Assembly: GCA_902806565.1 (NCBI GenBank)
Contig: CADCXA010000025.1
Coordinates: 868,001 to 932,000 of the forward strand
DNA: 64,000 nt
Direction of reading: 5' to 3'
DNA from: Hypoxylon rubiginosum
Lineage: Eukaryota; Ascomycota; Sordariomycetes; Xylariales; Hypoxylaceae
The notes beneath the pieces were generated by a model, which did no database searches, was not told the origin of the DNA, and saw nothing but the letters and a program-made list of their open reading frames with translations. Below are positions 1 to 11,582 of this stretch, piece after piece; position 1 is the stretch's first letter, and every line of letters starts with the position of its first letter. The translations under genes and the position numbers were made by a program.

Positions 1-1385
1 ACTACGGCTTGGGTGCTCGTCGAGTAGCCTCATTTCCACTCCTTGGCGAAGGCATATTTTCACAGGATGGGACTCCGTGGAAGCGCTCCCGCGATTTGAT
101 TCGTCGCCAATTCGTCCGAGTTCAGAAACAGACTCTACAAGTCTTCACACCCCATATTGATGAGCTCGTGTCAACATTAAATGAAGCAGCGGCCAAGACC
201 GAGGTGGTAGACTTGAAGCCATTCTTCTTCGAATTCACCCTCAACACGACAACAGAGCTTCTATTCGGCGAATCACACAATAGCCTCCCGAAAGAAGAGC
301 GAGATGCATTGCGTGACAATTTCGATTACGCTGCCCTTGGTGTCGGAATTCGCGTTAGACTGGCTGACCTTGCTCCGTTATATAACCCTGCTAAGTTCAA
401 GAAAGCTTGCAGAGTTGTTCGAGAGTGGGCGACCTTTTTCGCAGACAAGGCCTTGAAGTACAAGGATGAGGTAGGTGAGGAGAAAGCTTCAGAGAAGTAC
501 TCCTTCATCATTGACCTATGGAGAGAGATGAGAGACGAGGCACTGGTTAGGGATCAACTACTTCACATCCTAATTGCTGGCCGTGATTCTACTGCCGCCC
601 TTTTGAGTTGGACGTTGTAAGTCTCGAATACATGTTGCTTACCTGCCTACTGTTTAAACACTATTACCAGTTGACTAACAGCAACTTCAGCTTTCATCTA
701 GTTCGCAATCCCGACATCCTTGAAAGACTCAAAGAAGAAGTTTCCGTCGTCTTGCCTGATACGCATGTCACTCGAGAACAAATACAACGACTGCCTTTCC
801 TTCGATGCTGTCTGAACGAGAGTACGCCGTCATTGCTTCCTCGCATTCTCTATTTCTGACTTCGTCTACTGACGAATGCATAGGTCTAAGACTATATCCA
901 CAACTGGCCCTCAATATTCGTTTCGCCAACAAGAATACTGTTCTTCCGCGCGGGGGAGGACCTGATGGTCGATCACCAGTCTTCATTCCGAAATACTCTG
1001 GTGTCGGATGGTCCTCATACCACCTCCACCGTCGCGAATCTCTTTACGGATCCGATTCGAGGCTTTGGCGTCCACAGAGGTGGGAAGACGGCGAGTTGAT
1101 TAAAAGGGTTAAGCTAGGTGCAGGTTTTATAGACTTCAATGGAGGGTCAAGGCTGTGCCTAGGAAGTAAGGCTGCCCCGAGCTAATATCGTATATGACTA
1201 GTCGCTAATTGTGAACAGAGGATTTCGCGTTAATGGAGGCAAGCTACGCTATGATACGTCTACTCCAGGCTTTCCCAAATGTTCGACTACCGCCCGGCGT
1301 CCCCAATGAACCTGTCGGGGCTGAGAGGCAGAGTTTTTCGATTGTGCTTTCTCCGCTAGATGGTGTTGATGTTCTATTGACCTGA
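1..1385 (+). CDS. Cytochrome P450, CYP52-like (5' end outside window)
   Basis: This is a heme-thiolate monooxygenase, probably an ER-bound fatty-acid or alkane hydroxylase of the CYP52 clan. The N-terminus, including the membrane anchor, lies before the window. Exons are about 1-616, 691-821, 884-1165 and 1219-1385; introns are 53-74 nt with GTAAGT/GTACGC/GTAAGG donors. Visible motifs are the C-helix WKRSR, the I-helix AGRDSTAALLSWT, the K-helix ESLRLYP (ExxR), HRRESLYGSDSRLWRPQRWE in the meander region, and the heme loop FNGGSRLCLGKDFA, where the Cys ligand is present. The final junction splits the codon after LCLG and restores KDFALMEASYA. No frameshift or internal stop is needed. The stop is TGA at 1383-1385. 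The CYP52-like assignment rests on the I-helix and heme-loop wording; the substrate is not deducible. Confidence 0.93.
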
Positions 1386-1940
1386 TTATGTCGGATCCTT
1401 GTAGTCTAGGAGCTCCTAGGATGTAAATACCCAATATAAGATTAAAGACTGCATTAAAATTACTCGGAGTAACTCGATCGGAAACATGGTCGTACTTCAA
1501 GAGCGTTCAAGGGCACAACTTGCTCGAAACCCTTAGAACACCTAACCTAGTTTTGTTAACCCAACCAATTCCAACGCTTACGATGATGCTAAACGTAGTC
1601 ATGTTAATAAGTCTTAATTCGGTTCTCGGTAGGAATACTCGGTTCACCATAGGTACCTGGTAGTTCTAGCCAGAGAGGTACCAGGTACCTACTCCTTTTA
1701 CACAACTTGATAAGATGCCTTAGTACCGCTCGTCTAATGACCGCACTTTCATCAAAAATACGTGTCACAAATTGCATATGGCTTGCGGGGTAGCCCAAAG
1801 GCTTGTCCTACTTGCGGACACTCTTCGAATTTCTTGCGAAGACACCGTGTGCGTTATAATTCGGGTTTGGTTCTTCAACACCTTGCGTACCTTTACGCAT
1901 ACATCTCCACCTTTTCATCTCGAAAGGTTTACTCGGAGCC
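1386..1940. other. Intergenic spacer between P450 and HET gene
   Basis: No convincing coding exon. It contains a short inverted arrangement of the GGTACC/ACCTAGG type around 1660-1692, a motif scattered through the spacers of this window. The presumed promoter and 5' leader of the HET gene lie in the right half. Confidence 0.5.
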
Positions 1941-3915
1941 TTGCTGCCAAAGATGGATCACGGTTCTACACTGGCCTCTGGAACGGAGTTTCCCTACCCT
2001 CCCCTTCCGTCAAAGGAAGATGCTATTCGAATCCTAACCATCGAGCCGGGTGACTTTGATGATCAAATCAACTCGACACTTACCCCAGTTACCTTCGGTG
2101 CGAGGCCCAAGTATATGGCACTATCCTACACTTGGGGTAACCCCTATCCAGACAACCCCGAAGAAACAGACGTCATATTTGTCAATACTCACTATTTCTC
2201 TGTGAGACCTAACCTGTCTCTCGCGTTGCGGCATCTCCGTTCGCCGAAATATCCGTTGGCAATATGGGTTGACGCTATTTGTATCAACCAAAAGAACACG
2301 AAGGAATTGAACGAGCATGTCGCAATGATGTCTTTCATTTATAGACGAGCATTTATGGTTGTAGCTTGGCTCGGCATCAGGAAGCAATTCGGCAGTTTCC
2401 AATTTATGCGACGGGAATGGGAGTCGGGACAAACACAGCATCTGGCGGAATACGTGGATAGCTCGAAAAGGATGAGCTTCTCTTACGAGCCCGACCCATA
2501 CGCGTTTTGGGGTATCCCTGCGAGTTCCTACTGGTCCCGACTCTGGATTGTGCAAGAAGCCTGTTTACCTCATCAGTTGGCCTTTGCATTTGGCTCGAAA
2601 ATCTGGGACTATGAAGATCTGTGTCGATGGCAAACTTTGGAAGCAGAGAAAACCAAACTTTCACGCTCCGAGGACGATCTACATTTGAGGACGGGGCTTA
2701 AGAGCATGATACACCTTCTTGACGCCAGAGATTCCAGACATACCGAGGACATGGCACTTGTAAATCTCCTAGAGAGGTTTTCTGAGGCAGCCTGTAGTGA
2801 GATTCGGGACAAGATTTACGGGCTTCTAGGACTGGCAAACGACGTCACGCCATACTCGAGCGCCAATGAAGATGTGGACGCTGAATCTCTAACCCCCTGG
2901 GCCGAACTAGTTCATAGACCTCCAGGGGGTAGAGGCATGTTTAAAGTCGATTATTCTCAATCATTATACGAAGTCTGGGCTGAAGTAGTGAAACATGTGT
3001 ACTTTCGAGCTAAGAGTGTTGGAGGGAAGCATACTGGACAAGTTCCAGATGCTACATCGCTTTCAACGATTGGCATGGATGCCCTGATCACACAGGAATG
3101 GCACCTCGACGTGGTGCGAACTTCTGGTTTAGTTCAGGAAGTTCTCGAGCAAAGAGTAGAGGAAGACAGAGAGAGACCATCCGGTTTCAAGGTGAGCATT
3201 CCCTTCTACTACAAATCTACAAGGAGAAAGAATAATTAAATCGGCTAACAGTCGTAAGACAATATACCAGAATCCTGTCATTAGGGCTGTAGGCTACATA
3301 ACTGGCGAGGTGCTGGAAACAGGTCCTGAATATACGGCCCTGGTATCCTCTCCTCGTTCTGAACAAGAATGGCTCTCCTGCTGTGAGGGTTACTATGACA
3401 ACCCAGACGACCTGGAAACGTTACGAAGAACACACGAAAGATATATGGCAAAAATACTAAGATACGGAGATAAAGAGCTAGGTAGGATTCGGGGAATTAA
3501 GAGTCCCAAGGTCATAGCTTGGGCCGTTACGGAAGAGATGCCCCGATGCTCCGAGCCGGCCTACGCTGCAGAGTATGAGAGTATATGGCAAGATGAGTAT
3601 GAGCGGGAGCAGGGTCATTCAACAGGGCAGACGATGTGCCTCTGCACGGGACATCAGATTGGCATCGTGCCATCGCTTGCAAAGCCTGGCGATGTTCTCA
3701 TCCGGTTCTCGGACTGCAGCGCTGCCATCGTCATGCGGCCTCGCACAGATACTACAGAGGACGAGCAAACGTCGTTCCTGCTTGTCGGGCGAGCAGACGC
3801 TGCTGAAGTCGTGTACAAGAACACCGCCAAAGAGACCACGGCTAGGGCTGTGTACGTGGACTTGGACTTGGACACCCTCCAATTGATCACTGCTTCTATA
3901 GCTATCGGAAAATAG
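1941..3915 (+). CDS. Heterokaryon incompatibility (HET) domain protein
   Basis: Predicted cytosolic HET-domain protein of 631 aa. HET domains trigger cell death in non-self recognition between fungal strains, often downstream of STAND sensors. Exon 1 is 1941-3191 and exon 2 is 3271-3915. The 79-nt intron has donor GTGAGC, branch CTAAC and acceptor ACCAG, phase 0. The HET core lies at about residues 50-150 with the family's signature pieces YMALSYTWG, LAIWVDAICINQKN and VVAWLG; a second conserved piece, SRLWIVQEACL, follows at about 200. The C-terminal half carries DKIYGLLGLA and ends with an uncharacterised region. A second ATG at 1953 (AAGATGG) is an equally good start and would shorten the protein by four residues. 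The reading frame is intact. The alpha-kinase, AAA+ and NB-ARC genes lie downstream on the same arm. Confidence 0.93.
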
Positions 3916-4589
3916 GTAGTTCTCGTAGATCATTATGCTGTGAGATCAATATTGCAACTACAATTTACCGGCTTATATAGGGGCACCTAGAGTTGGGGGC
4001 CCTTTAGAAGATATATGGAAACAATATGCGCGAATGGTCTTTCTCATTTCCGTTGCTGGCATCAGCCGATGGAGATCGCACTCCACAAGCACCCCGTGCT
4101 TAGTACAGCTGAGCCTCTAGCTGCCGGCATCCCACTTAGAAGGCGACCTTGAGCTGAAAAGTGCTGACGGGACAGGGGCCTATAAATACAATAAAGCTGC
4201 TTTAGTCTAAGATATTACATAATAATACACTCGGGTCAAAAAGTCCTACTCTCTTTTGGCTTATACTGGATACCATTGGTTCCATAGACTTACCGTAAAT
4301 ATCTTCTGAGTATTATTTTTAGGTAGTAAATATTCCAACCGTGCGAACTGGGAGCAGTCGATCGTGTATAAAAGAGCAGCAAGCCCATCATGGAAACGAC
4401 TATCAACCTCATCAGTAGCAGCTTCAATTTGCCTATGCACCTTCTCACAGAACTTGTACTCATCATCTACCTTGGGTTGATCGTCTTTAGCATCGCTCAT
4501 CTTCTAGACTCGCTTGCTCGTCTGTGTTCTGCCCTCACCCTCGCCATCAATCAAACATATTCCTCCCCGCCCTCCTCACCACCGGCATC
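3916..4589. other. Intergenic spacer
   Basis: Contains a TATAAATA box-like string near 4180 and a short open frame on the minus strand (4261-4500) that I could not support as a gene. The region just before 4590 is pyrimidine-rich and is probably the leader of the secreted-protein gene. Confidence 0.45.
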
Positions 4590-5411
4590 ATGAAGTTCGT
4601 CACCTCTATTGTCTTGGCCGCTCTGGGCGCAGCGTCCGCCGCCGTGGCAGATAACGACTTTGTCGTCTTCACCGCGGACGAGCGTGGTGCGCCCATGGCC
4701 CACGTCACGATCGACGCGGCGCTGGTGTTCCCGGGCACGCCGGCCGACCTCTCTGGCTTCAGCATCGACGCCGGATACACCAACTACAACGAGAGCTTTT
4801 TCCACAAGGTGGCCGACGACCTCGAGGCCAGCTCCACCCTCGAGGCCAAGGTCGTCGCCGTCGTCGCCGCCCTCCACGGCAAAGAGTATCTCGACTCCGA
4901 CTCCGACATGCTGGAGAACTACAACCGCCTGCTACAGATGGCGCACCCGGGCACTGCTGCTGCCCTGATTGCCCGAAACAACCCGTACTTTACCTGGGCT
5001 AAGAGCGTAAGTAATCGGCCACCCTATCAGTCTACCCCTGAACGGGAGGACACAACTCACCTACCTACCTCCTACCCAATCCGTACCAACTGAATTGCTG
5101 ACACCTCTCTTTTGCAGCACGTCATCGCCCTCACGACGTGCGCGGGCTTCCTGAGCTGCGTCTCCGGCTCGAGCTGCAACTTCTACGTGACGGTCAACAA
5201 GGCGCCGCGCAGCCGGTGCGAGAACCAGGGCGGCGAGAACTGCTGCATGTCCTGGGCCAACTACGACGTCAAGGCGGGATTCTTCAAGGCCACCTGGACG
5301 ACCTGCTACAACTCGGCCCCGGACAACAACGAGAGCTGCGAGGGCCACGACAACGGTTCCGGCAACAACGGCGACGTGTGCTTCAGCGACCGCGCTTCGG
5401 GTTGCACTTAA
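4590..5411 (+). CDS. Small secreted cysteine-rich protein (candidate effector)
   Basis: A 236-aa protein from two exons, 4590-5006 and 5118-5411. The 111-nt intron has donor GTAAGT and acceptor TTTGCAG, phase 0. I start at 4590 (ATCATGAAG) because it opens directly into a secretion signal: MKFVTSIVLAALGAASAAVA, with cleavage likely after the AxA at about residue 20. The first exon encodes an acidic, helical region with no cysteine. The second exon holds all ten mature cysteines, including a CC pair (GENCCMSW) and CNFYVTVN, which suggests up to five disulfides. Codon use is strongly GC-biased compared with the neighbours. I do not firmly recognise the family; it may belong to the fungal secreted proteins called WD-like. 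Function is unknown. Extracellular location and effector-like size are inferred from the sequence. Confidence 0.72.
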
Positions 5412-6039
5412 AAAGATCGGGTACCTACCTAACCTATCTAAGTACCTAGGTACCTAGGTAGATAGATACCATGCATGGTTGTAGGATGATCCGGCTAGTC
5501 CCGCTTTGGCGCACTGCATATGAGGAATTCTTGGTGGACTTTAGAGCTTGTTGGATAGAGAACAGATAGACGAGATTTTTAGGGGGTTGTATATATTTGA
5601 TCACAAATCAGTTTTCATATTAACATTTTAATTTGACCTGTCAAATATGTCAAATGTAATACCAATCATGGCGGGGGAGTGTCTGCCAGCTCACCTTGCA
5701 CCTGCGGCGGGGGCAGCAGGCAAGTAGCCACCTGTGTGATTTAAGTGAAACTCATGCGGAAACCACGGTTGCGGTAGCCACGAATAGACTTCGATCTCGG
5801 AGCTTGATGTATTTTATTTATTTGCCGTTTCTCCTCTCTTACAAACCCATCAAATTCGATTCGGCTTAGCCGTATTCTCTATCGCCCTTTCACCATTTCT
5901 TCCTCCCAGCTGTGTCTAGACAGTAACAGTCAACAAGTGGTCTCTCAGTACCTAAGGCCTAAGGGGTTCTCGTGCACTCAAGACGAAGAAAGGGATTTCA
6001 ACAGCTAGAGCTCGATCTTCACAACTTGCGCAGACAGAC
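5412..6039. other. Intergenic spacer with TACCTAGG repeats
   Basis: Just after the secreted-protein stop (about 5420-5470) is a run of ACCTA/TAGGT tetranucleotide-like repeats, partly palindromic. The rest looks non-coding. A pyrimidine-rich leader precedes the alpha-kinase ATG. Confidence 0.55.
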
Positions 6040-6924
6040 ATGACTACGCGCAAGTGTGTTTCCTGCGGCCGTGACCTGCCCCGGTCGTCCTATACGGCCA
6101 ACCAATTCGCCAAGGGCGTTGGCGCATCGCGATGTGCGGGCTGCGTCCACGGGCACTCGGCCGATGTCCCATCGGCCAGTGAATTTGATAGCGGCAGATA
6201 CAACATCTCCTCGAGCGCTACGATACCAAATTCCGAGCTCAACAGCCCCTTTGCCGAAGGCGCGTTCCGGTGGGTAGCCAAGGGAACCTACACTTCCGGC
6301 TCTCGCAGCGGCCAGACATGCGTTGCCAAGTTTTTCAAGACGGGCGCCGTCTTCGAGGCCGACTACTTCACCCTCGACATCAAAGCTGTCAATAAGGCCC
6401 TCGAGATTGTCAACAGATTCAACGAACTCAACATCGTTAACAAGTCCGTCAAGATCAACGTGCCCGCTGTATGGACGTTTGATGACAATTCCGGGGAGTG
6501 GGCGGGGCAGCGTATGCTGATTGAGCCCTTCATCCAGAACTACCAAAAGTTCAACAGCAACACGGGCTGGACCGACGAATCCAAGACGTGGGGCGAAGTA
6601 ATGCAGGCCCTCAGCCACTTTAGCTACCACGTCACCGGCGGCCAGTTCGTTCTGTGCGATCTACAAGGAGGCGTCTACCAGCAAGAAGTCGTCCTCTCCG
6701 ACCCCGTCATCCTGTCGCGCAATCGCGACTACGGCGTGACGGATCTAGGTCCCGACGGCATCAGCTCGTTCTTCAGCCAGCACTCCTGCAATAACTTCTG
6801 TCGCTCGAACTGGACGCGGCCCATGAATCCAGTTCCGGTGTTCCGCCCCGTCGCCGGCACGACCATGATGAGACACACGGTAGCTACACGTCATTCGCGG
6901 CCCTTCGGCACTTATTATGCCTAG
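6040..6924 (+). CDS. Atypical alpha-kinase with N-terminal C2C2 zinc motif
   Basis: Single-exon gene of 294 aa. The C-terminal two thirds (about 65-262) match the alpha-kinase (MHCK/eEF2K/TRPM) fold, a Ser/Thr kinase family unrelated in sequence to ordinary protein kinases. Visible are the ATP-lysine strand CVAKFFK, the catalytic FVLCDLQGG and the diagnostic tail TDLGPDGISSFFSQH followed by SCNNFC, whose His and Cys residues bind the structural zinc. The N-terminus has C6-x2-C9 and C32-x2-C35 separated by SSYTANQFAK, resembling the Stc1/LIM-like zinc domain. In fission yeast Stc1 this domain links RNAi to chromatin. In this family it may serve substrate or partner binding (inference). The last 30 residues are basic and unstructured. 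The start at 6040 is the first ATG in frame and precedes the zinc motif by five residues. Confidence 0.88.
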   Translation: MTTRKCVSCGRDLPRSSYTANQFAKGVGASRCAGCVHGHSADVPSASEFDSGRYNISSSATIPNSELNSPFAEGAFRWVAKGTYTSGSRSGQTCVAKFFKTGAVFEADYFTLDIKAVNKALEIVNRFNELNIVNKSVKINVPAVWTFDDNSGEWAGQRMLIEPFIQNYQKFNSNTGWTDESKTWGEVMQALSHFSYHVTGGQFVLCDLQGGVYQQEVVLSDPVILSRNRDYGVTDLGPDGISSFFSQHSCNNFCRSNWTRPMNPVPVFRPVAGTTMMRHTVATRHSRPFGTYYA

Positions 6925-7608
6925 CGACTGCGGCGGATCAAGTGGCTTCAGCATACCCGTTTGCTCCTTGAAGCGCGGTGGTGGCAGATGAATATTTTGC
7001 TCGCGTCAAAGCATATCGGGTATGTACCTCACAGGCCAAGCCGTGTCAAGGTCATCAAGGTCATATCTTGATAGTGTGAGTCGATAGTATGTATGGTAGC
7101 ACGGATTCCAAGATTCGTGGGTACTATGAAACTGTTAGATTTAATAAATCGCGTCTCGTTTAATGAGGAAAGTGTGGTATGTGAGAGCTTAATGAGTGAT
7201 CTTGTGATGTGCGAAACTGAAAATTGGTCCGATTTTGAGTGAATTGCGAGGCAGACGCTGGCAGCTGTTTGCACCGGAATTGGATCTTGTACAAGCCTTC
7301 ACAGCTGATCCTAGCAGTGGTTCGCGGGGTCTTACATGCACTGTAGCCTAGGGCACTTGCCCCTGTGACTTCCATGAGCGTGCTGGCTACATCCACTATA
7401 ATAACAGGCTTGTAGCGTCTAGGCCACTATTAATTCTAGCACATCTTTTCAAGATCAGGCTTCTCGTAAGGTTACATTCATTCACGATTTTGCTTTATCG
7501 GTGGTAGTTACACATTAATAGCGAACCGTATCCGCATACCAGATATTGAAATATAAAGAGTGGCTTGTTTAAAACGAGTGTAAAGACGGCTCCTCGCGCT
7601 TATTCCCC
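6925..7608. other. Convergent intergenic region
   Basis: Lies between the 3' ends of the alpha-kinase (plus) and the AAA+ gene (minus). No supported exon; it holds the two 3' untranslated regions. Confidence 0.5.
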
Positions 7609-10600
7609 TTATGGCTGCAAGTGTTGTCCATATTGACCGCCAGCATGGAACGACTCCTGACTCGGGGGAGGCCCTTGTTGCTGCTGACCGTCTTGTTCTC
7701 CCGTATAGTAACCCCCTATACTGCCAGGATTCCACCCTCGCTGCGGCTGCGGCTCGAGCGGCCGTTGGGCTGGTGACACCCTTTGCTGCTGTGCCGAGTA
7801 CTGTTGGTACGGAGACCCAGACGTGCTTCCCATGGAGCCTTCGCGCCAGTGGCTCTGACGGTCTGGCTGGTTGTTGCTGTATCCGGCACCGTAGCTCTGC
7901 TGGTACGAGCCTTGTTCTGGCCGGTTGTGTTTGGCAGCGAACTGGGCTTTGTGCTCCGCAAGCCGGCTTGTTTGGCCCCTACGGGAAGAGGCCGAAGGAC
8001 CGTACGCCAACGGGTCCTCTGGCATCATACCTTTCGCTTCCCGTCTGCGGATGCCCATAATGTAGGCGTATCTTTCCTGGTCGGCATCGCGGACATCTTG
8101 AAGGTACTTGATGAACTCGAGGTAGGCATCCGTGACGGTCTTCATGTGCTTGACGCCGAGGCACACCTTGGCGTCTGGGTTTCTAGCACTGTCCTCCCCG
8201 TTGCCCTGGGCCTCGAACTCTGCCAGTGCAAGTGCTGTCTGGCATGCATTTCGGATCTGGCGGCCATTCCATCGAGCATCGGGTTGGCTATGCCAGTAGC
8301 TTGTGACAAACCCGGCGATCTTGGTCTCGTCGACTTCAAGAGCCTTGTTCTTGTGGGCGAAGCGCGCTTTCATTAGCCTCCAGTTGAGCTCGAAAATCCC
8401 TACGGTGGAATCGTAATCGAGGGCTGGGTAGTGGAGACTGATATGAATACGAGACGAAAAAGCTTCGTCAAAATCGCCGATGCGATTGGTGGTCAGAAAT
8501 AGTATACCGGCATAATACTCAAGCACACGCAAGAAAACTAGAGACAAGTTAGTGGGGTATATCAGATAGATTGGGGGTAATTAACCAGCGACGAGGCCGT
8601 TGCGTTTAAAATCCTGAGGGTTTCTTCTAGCTAGGAAGACGTCCTTATATAAAGAGTTAGCAAGTGCTTTTGAAGGAGAAAACTGTGAGACACGTGTGCT
8701 TCGGAGGTAATACGTGATCAGGGACTCTTGACCCTTGGCGCATGGTAAAGGGCTACATACCGCCTCATCTAGAAGGAGGATTGACCCCCATTTATTTGCT
8801 AGAGCAAAGTTCGTCTCCAATGCCAACTCTACCTCTCTTGCCGTTGTGCCGAGATCGCCTAGAATTGATATAATGTTAGTCTATGAAAAGCCTCTAGGTC
8901 ATGGGGGATTCTTGTACCGCATGTTATTTGGAAAAGGGGCTTGTTAAATAGCTCAGCAATACCCTCTATCGTCTAAGTTAGTTTGTGGACGGAACAAGTA
9001 GATAGATCTTCGAGGGTTACTGACCAGCTGTAGTTGTCTTGCCCACCCCCGGTGCTCCGTGTAGGAGAATGATCAAACCTTTCCCTTCGGTAGATGTAAG
9101 CCATTGAATATATATAATAAACTCGGCGAACCTCACCTTTACCCCTAACAATATCTGACTGCTCCTCACGGCCGATCCCCGATTCCTTGTCTCGAAAATG
9201 CTGGGCCACGAGTGACCTCACGATTGTCTTCCGGTCGAGACCATCGTCCGGAAAAACGAGGTTGTCAAAGGCGTTCTCCTTTTCGTTTTCAGTGGGATTC
9301 TCCTTTTCTTGCTTTCTCCTATACTCTTCCAGGTCCATAAGCCCGTTTAGGTCAAGTTTTGCTGTGCCTCGTTAGTTATACAAGATTTCAGAATACGGCG
9401 GATAACTCATAGTCAGCTGAAAACGACACTTACCCCAACTTCTGCTACGAAGGACAAACCCGAAGACGCGATATGACATGATAACTTTATCATCATCGGT
9501 CACGGCAATAGTTTTATCCTGTTGTAGCACTCTGGCAGCAACTGCTAGTGAAGCTGGGCTGTCTTCGTCATCCGTGTCGGCAAGCATATCCGTAAGGAAT
9601 TGCTCGTTTTGTTTTCGATCCACGTAACTATCATTGTGCACATCATCTTCACTGCAACATTCGGCAGTGCAGTCCTCTCCTTGGTTATCATCGTCTTCGT
9701 CGTCACTATCAACATGGCGAGAGGCTCTACTTCTAGGGTCTCGGCCGTTTTCCTCATTTTCCGAGCGCCCTTGCTCTAGCGCTAGCCGTAGCTGAACATT
9801 CGGTTTCCATTTCTTGTTTCTCTCGTCCTCTCGGCGCTCATTGAGTGCCTCTGCGAAATCGACGACCACCTGACTGTCAACCTCGTCCCTTGATTCCAAC
9901 GTCAAGCCGCTATAATGCATGTGCCCAACACGTATTACTCTAAGGAACCTTTCACCCCTATCGACAAGCGTTTGTTTAGTCGTGGTCTTGTTCCTTGCTA
10001 GACTGAGAGGATACACTGGTAGTGAAGTAACATCCTTTTGGCCTTCGAATCTCGAAATATCGAATCTCTTGGAAACCGGTCCTAGTAGTCTTCCATCGAA
10101 GTCGACGTATACGCAGTGGATTGAGGCTGTCGTTTCGCCTTTCCCTTTATTGCGGGAACGCGGATAGAAATATCTCGGTATGACCTTGTGCTTTGGAGTT
10201 GTTACTTTGACAACCCTATAACACTGCATATACTTGTCGCCAGGCTCAATGACTTCCACGCCAGGTCTGAATAGATGCCACACGTCCACAAAAGAGACCT
10301 TTTTGCAGTGTTCCTCAAGGTACTTCTGTTTTTCGACTATTGTCGTATCCATGAACTCGAGAAGGCAACCTAGGTGTGTGAATGCGGCCATAGACATTGT
10401 GACATCGTCTTCCTTGTTTTGGGATGCATCTCCATCTAGATTACTCTTTGATTCCTCCTTCGTGGACCGATCGAGACTGGGTCCAATACCATGTGCATCC
10501 GGACTAGGATTATCTACCTCTACTTCGGTTGCTTGTGTGACGGATGCCTCGACCTTCGATACAGGGTTTAACAGAACTTCTTGAGTTGAGCTTTCTTTGC

Positions 10601-11582
10601 TACCCGTAGAAGGCGAAAAGTTATTTCGCAGCTTGGCGTACCAATCTCGTAGTTGGACCTGATAGAACGAAAGAGCCTTGAATGGCCGCACCATGACAAC
10701 GGCGCCCCCTTTTTTAGAAACCTCGGCTCCATGGATCTTACTGAGAAGAGTAAGAAGAACACTGGAATTGAGTCTGATTCTCTCAGGTAAAGGTGCTTGA
10801 CCTGAGATTGCTGACTCTTTTGGCTTCTGTTCATCTTGGAACGTTGCAGGTTTCCTACGATAAACGTGAACCGGAGAGAAGAGTGAGTCGGGTAATATTG
10901 GTTCCCCAACCAGGACATCAATCATAAACGAAGTTGCTTCCGGAACTTCTCCGCAAGCTTTGAAAGAGATCCAATCAACATGGTTGAGTTTCGGTTGAAT
11001 AACATCCTCGGTCGTGTTCCTGGTCTCCTTTTTGTTCATCGTAAATAGGTCTTTATAGCGACGTACGAGTTGGGAATGAAACGTATTGTTTATATGAGAT
11101 TCCAAGTAGTGTTTGTATTCCATCTTACCCCTATCGAAACGGATGTGCTTTTGAAGCGAATTCAGATCGTCGCTGGTGTCGGTCTGGGCCTCTAGTATTA
11201 AGTCCCGAGAAGTCTTTTGAAGATCCAAAGCTACGCGACTGGGCGGGTCCTGCTCTCTGAGTTTAATCAAGAAAGAGTCTATCGTTTGCTGCTCCGAAAA
11301 ATTGGCCAGCGCGATATCGATCGGCTGTGACTTATCGGCATCTAACCGAGTTCGTTGATCGATATCGGAGAGTTTCTCTTGGACCCTTCGTAGCTCTTCC
11401 AAGATTCCAGCCACGTCTCCATCACTATGACCTTGTGGTACAGCGTCAATGTGAGCCACCTGACTATCAGTAGAGTTGCTTCTCTGCAGCGTGGTGTCGG
11501 GAGCTGTAGCACTAGTGTCATTTGTGTCATGTCTCTTAGTTTCACTGGCATCGCCGGTGTTACTAATGCCTTGGCTATCCAT
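7609..11582 (-). CDS. Large AAA+ ATPase, DUF7025-type fungal family, Q/G-rich tail
   Basis: Seven exons: 11582-9434, 9361-9137, 9084-9025, 8965-8918, 8858-8761, 8643-8586 and 8537-7609. These give an uninterrupted 1,188-aa protein. Residues 1-180 are polar with predicted coiled-coil (EELRRVQEKLSDI). The middle resembles the N-terminal domain (DUF7025) found before AAA modules in many fungal proteins. The AAA+ core starts near 785: Walker A GAPGVGKT (801-808), Walker B LLLDEAD (854-860), sensor-1 FLTTNR and arginine-finger region FSSRIHI. After the lid the last 110 residues are rich in Gln, Gly, Tyr and Ser and look disordered or prion-like. Small exons of 48, 58 and 60 nt fall inside the AAA core. 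The acceptor at 8966 (GATAG) was chosen over an upstream CTTAG because only it keeps the frame and gives TAEGIAEL. Cellular role unknown. A paralogue lies at 51965-54200. Confidence 0.9.

Noticed and set aside
4261..4500. 79-codon minus-strand frame starting MSDAKDDQPK
   Set aside because: Residue pattern is plausible, but there is no recognisable homology or splice partner and it sits 90 bp from a divergent start. Evidence is too weak to call a gene.
8966..9024. Broken AAA+ gene because the first acceptor (CTTAG near 8971) causes a stop
   Set aside because: The acceptor five bases further on (GATAG at 8966) keeps the frame and yields the conserved TAEGIAE, so the gene is intact.
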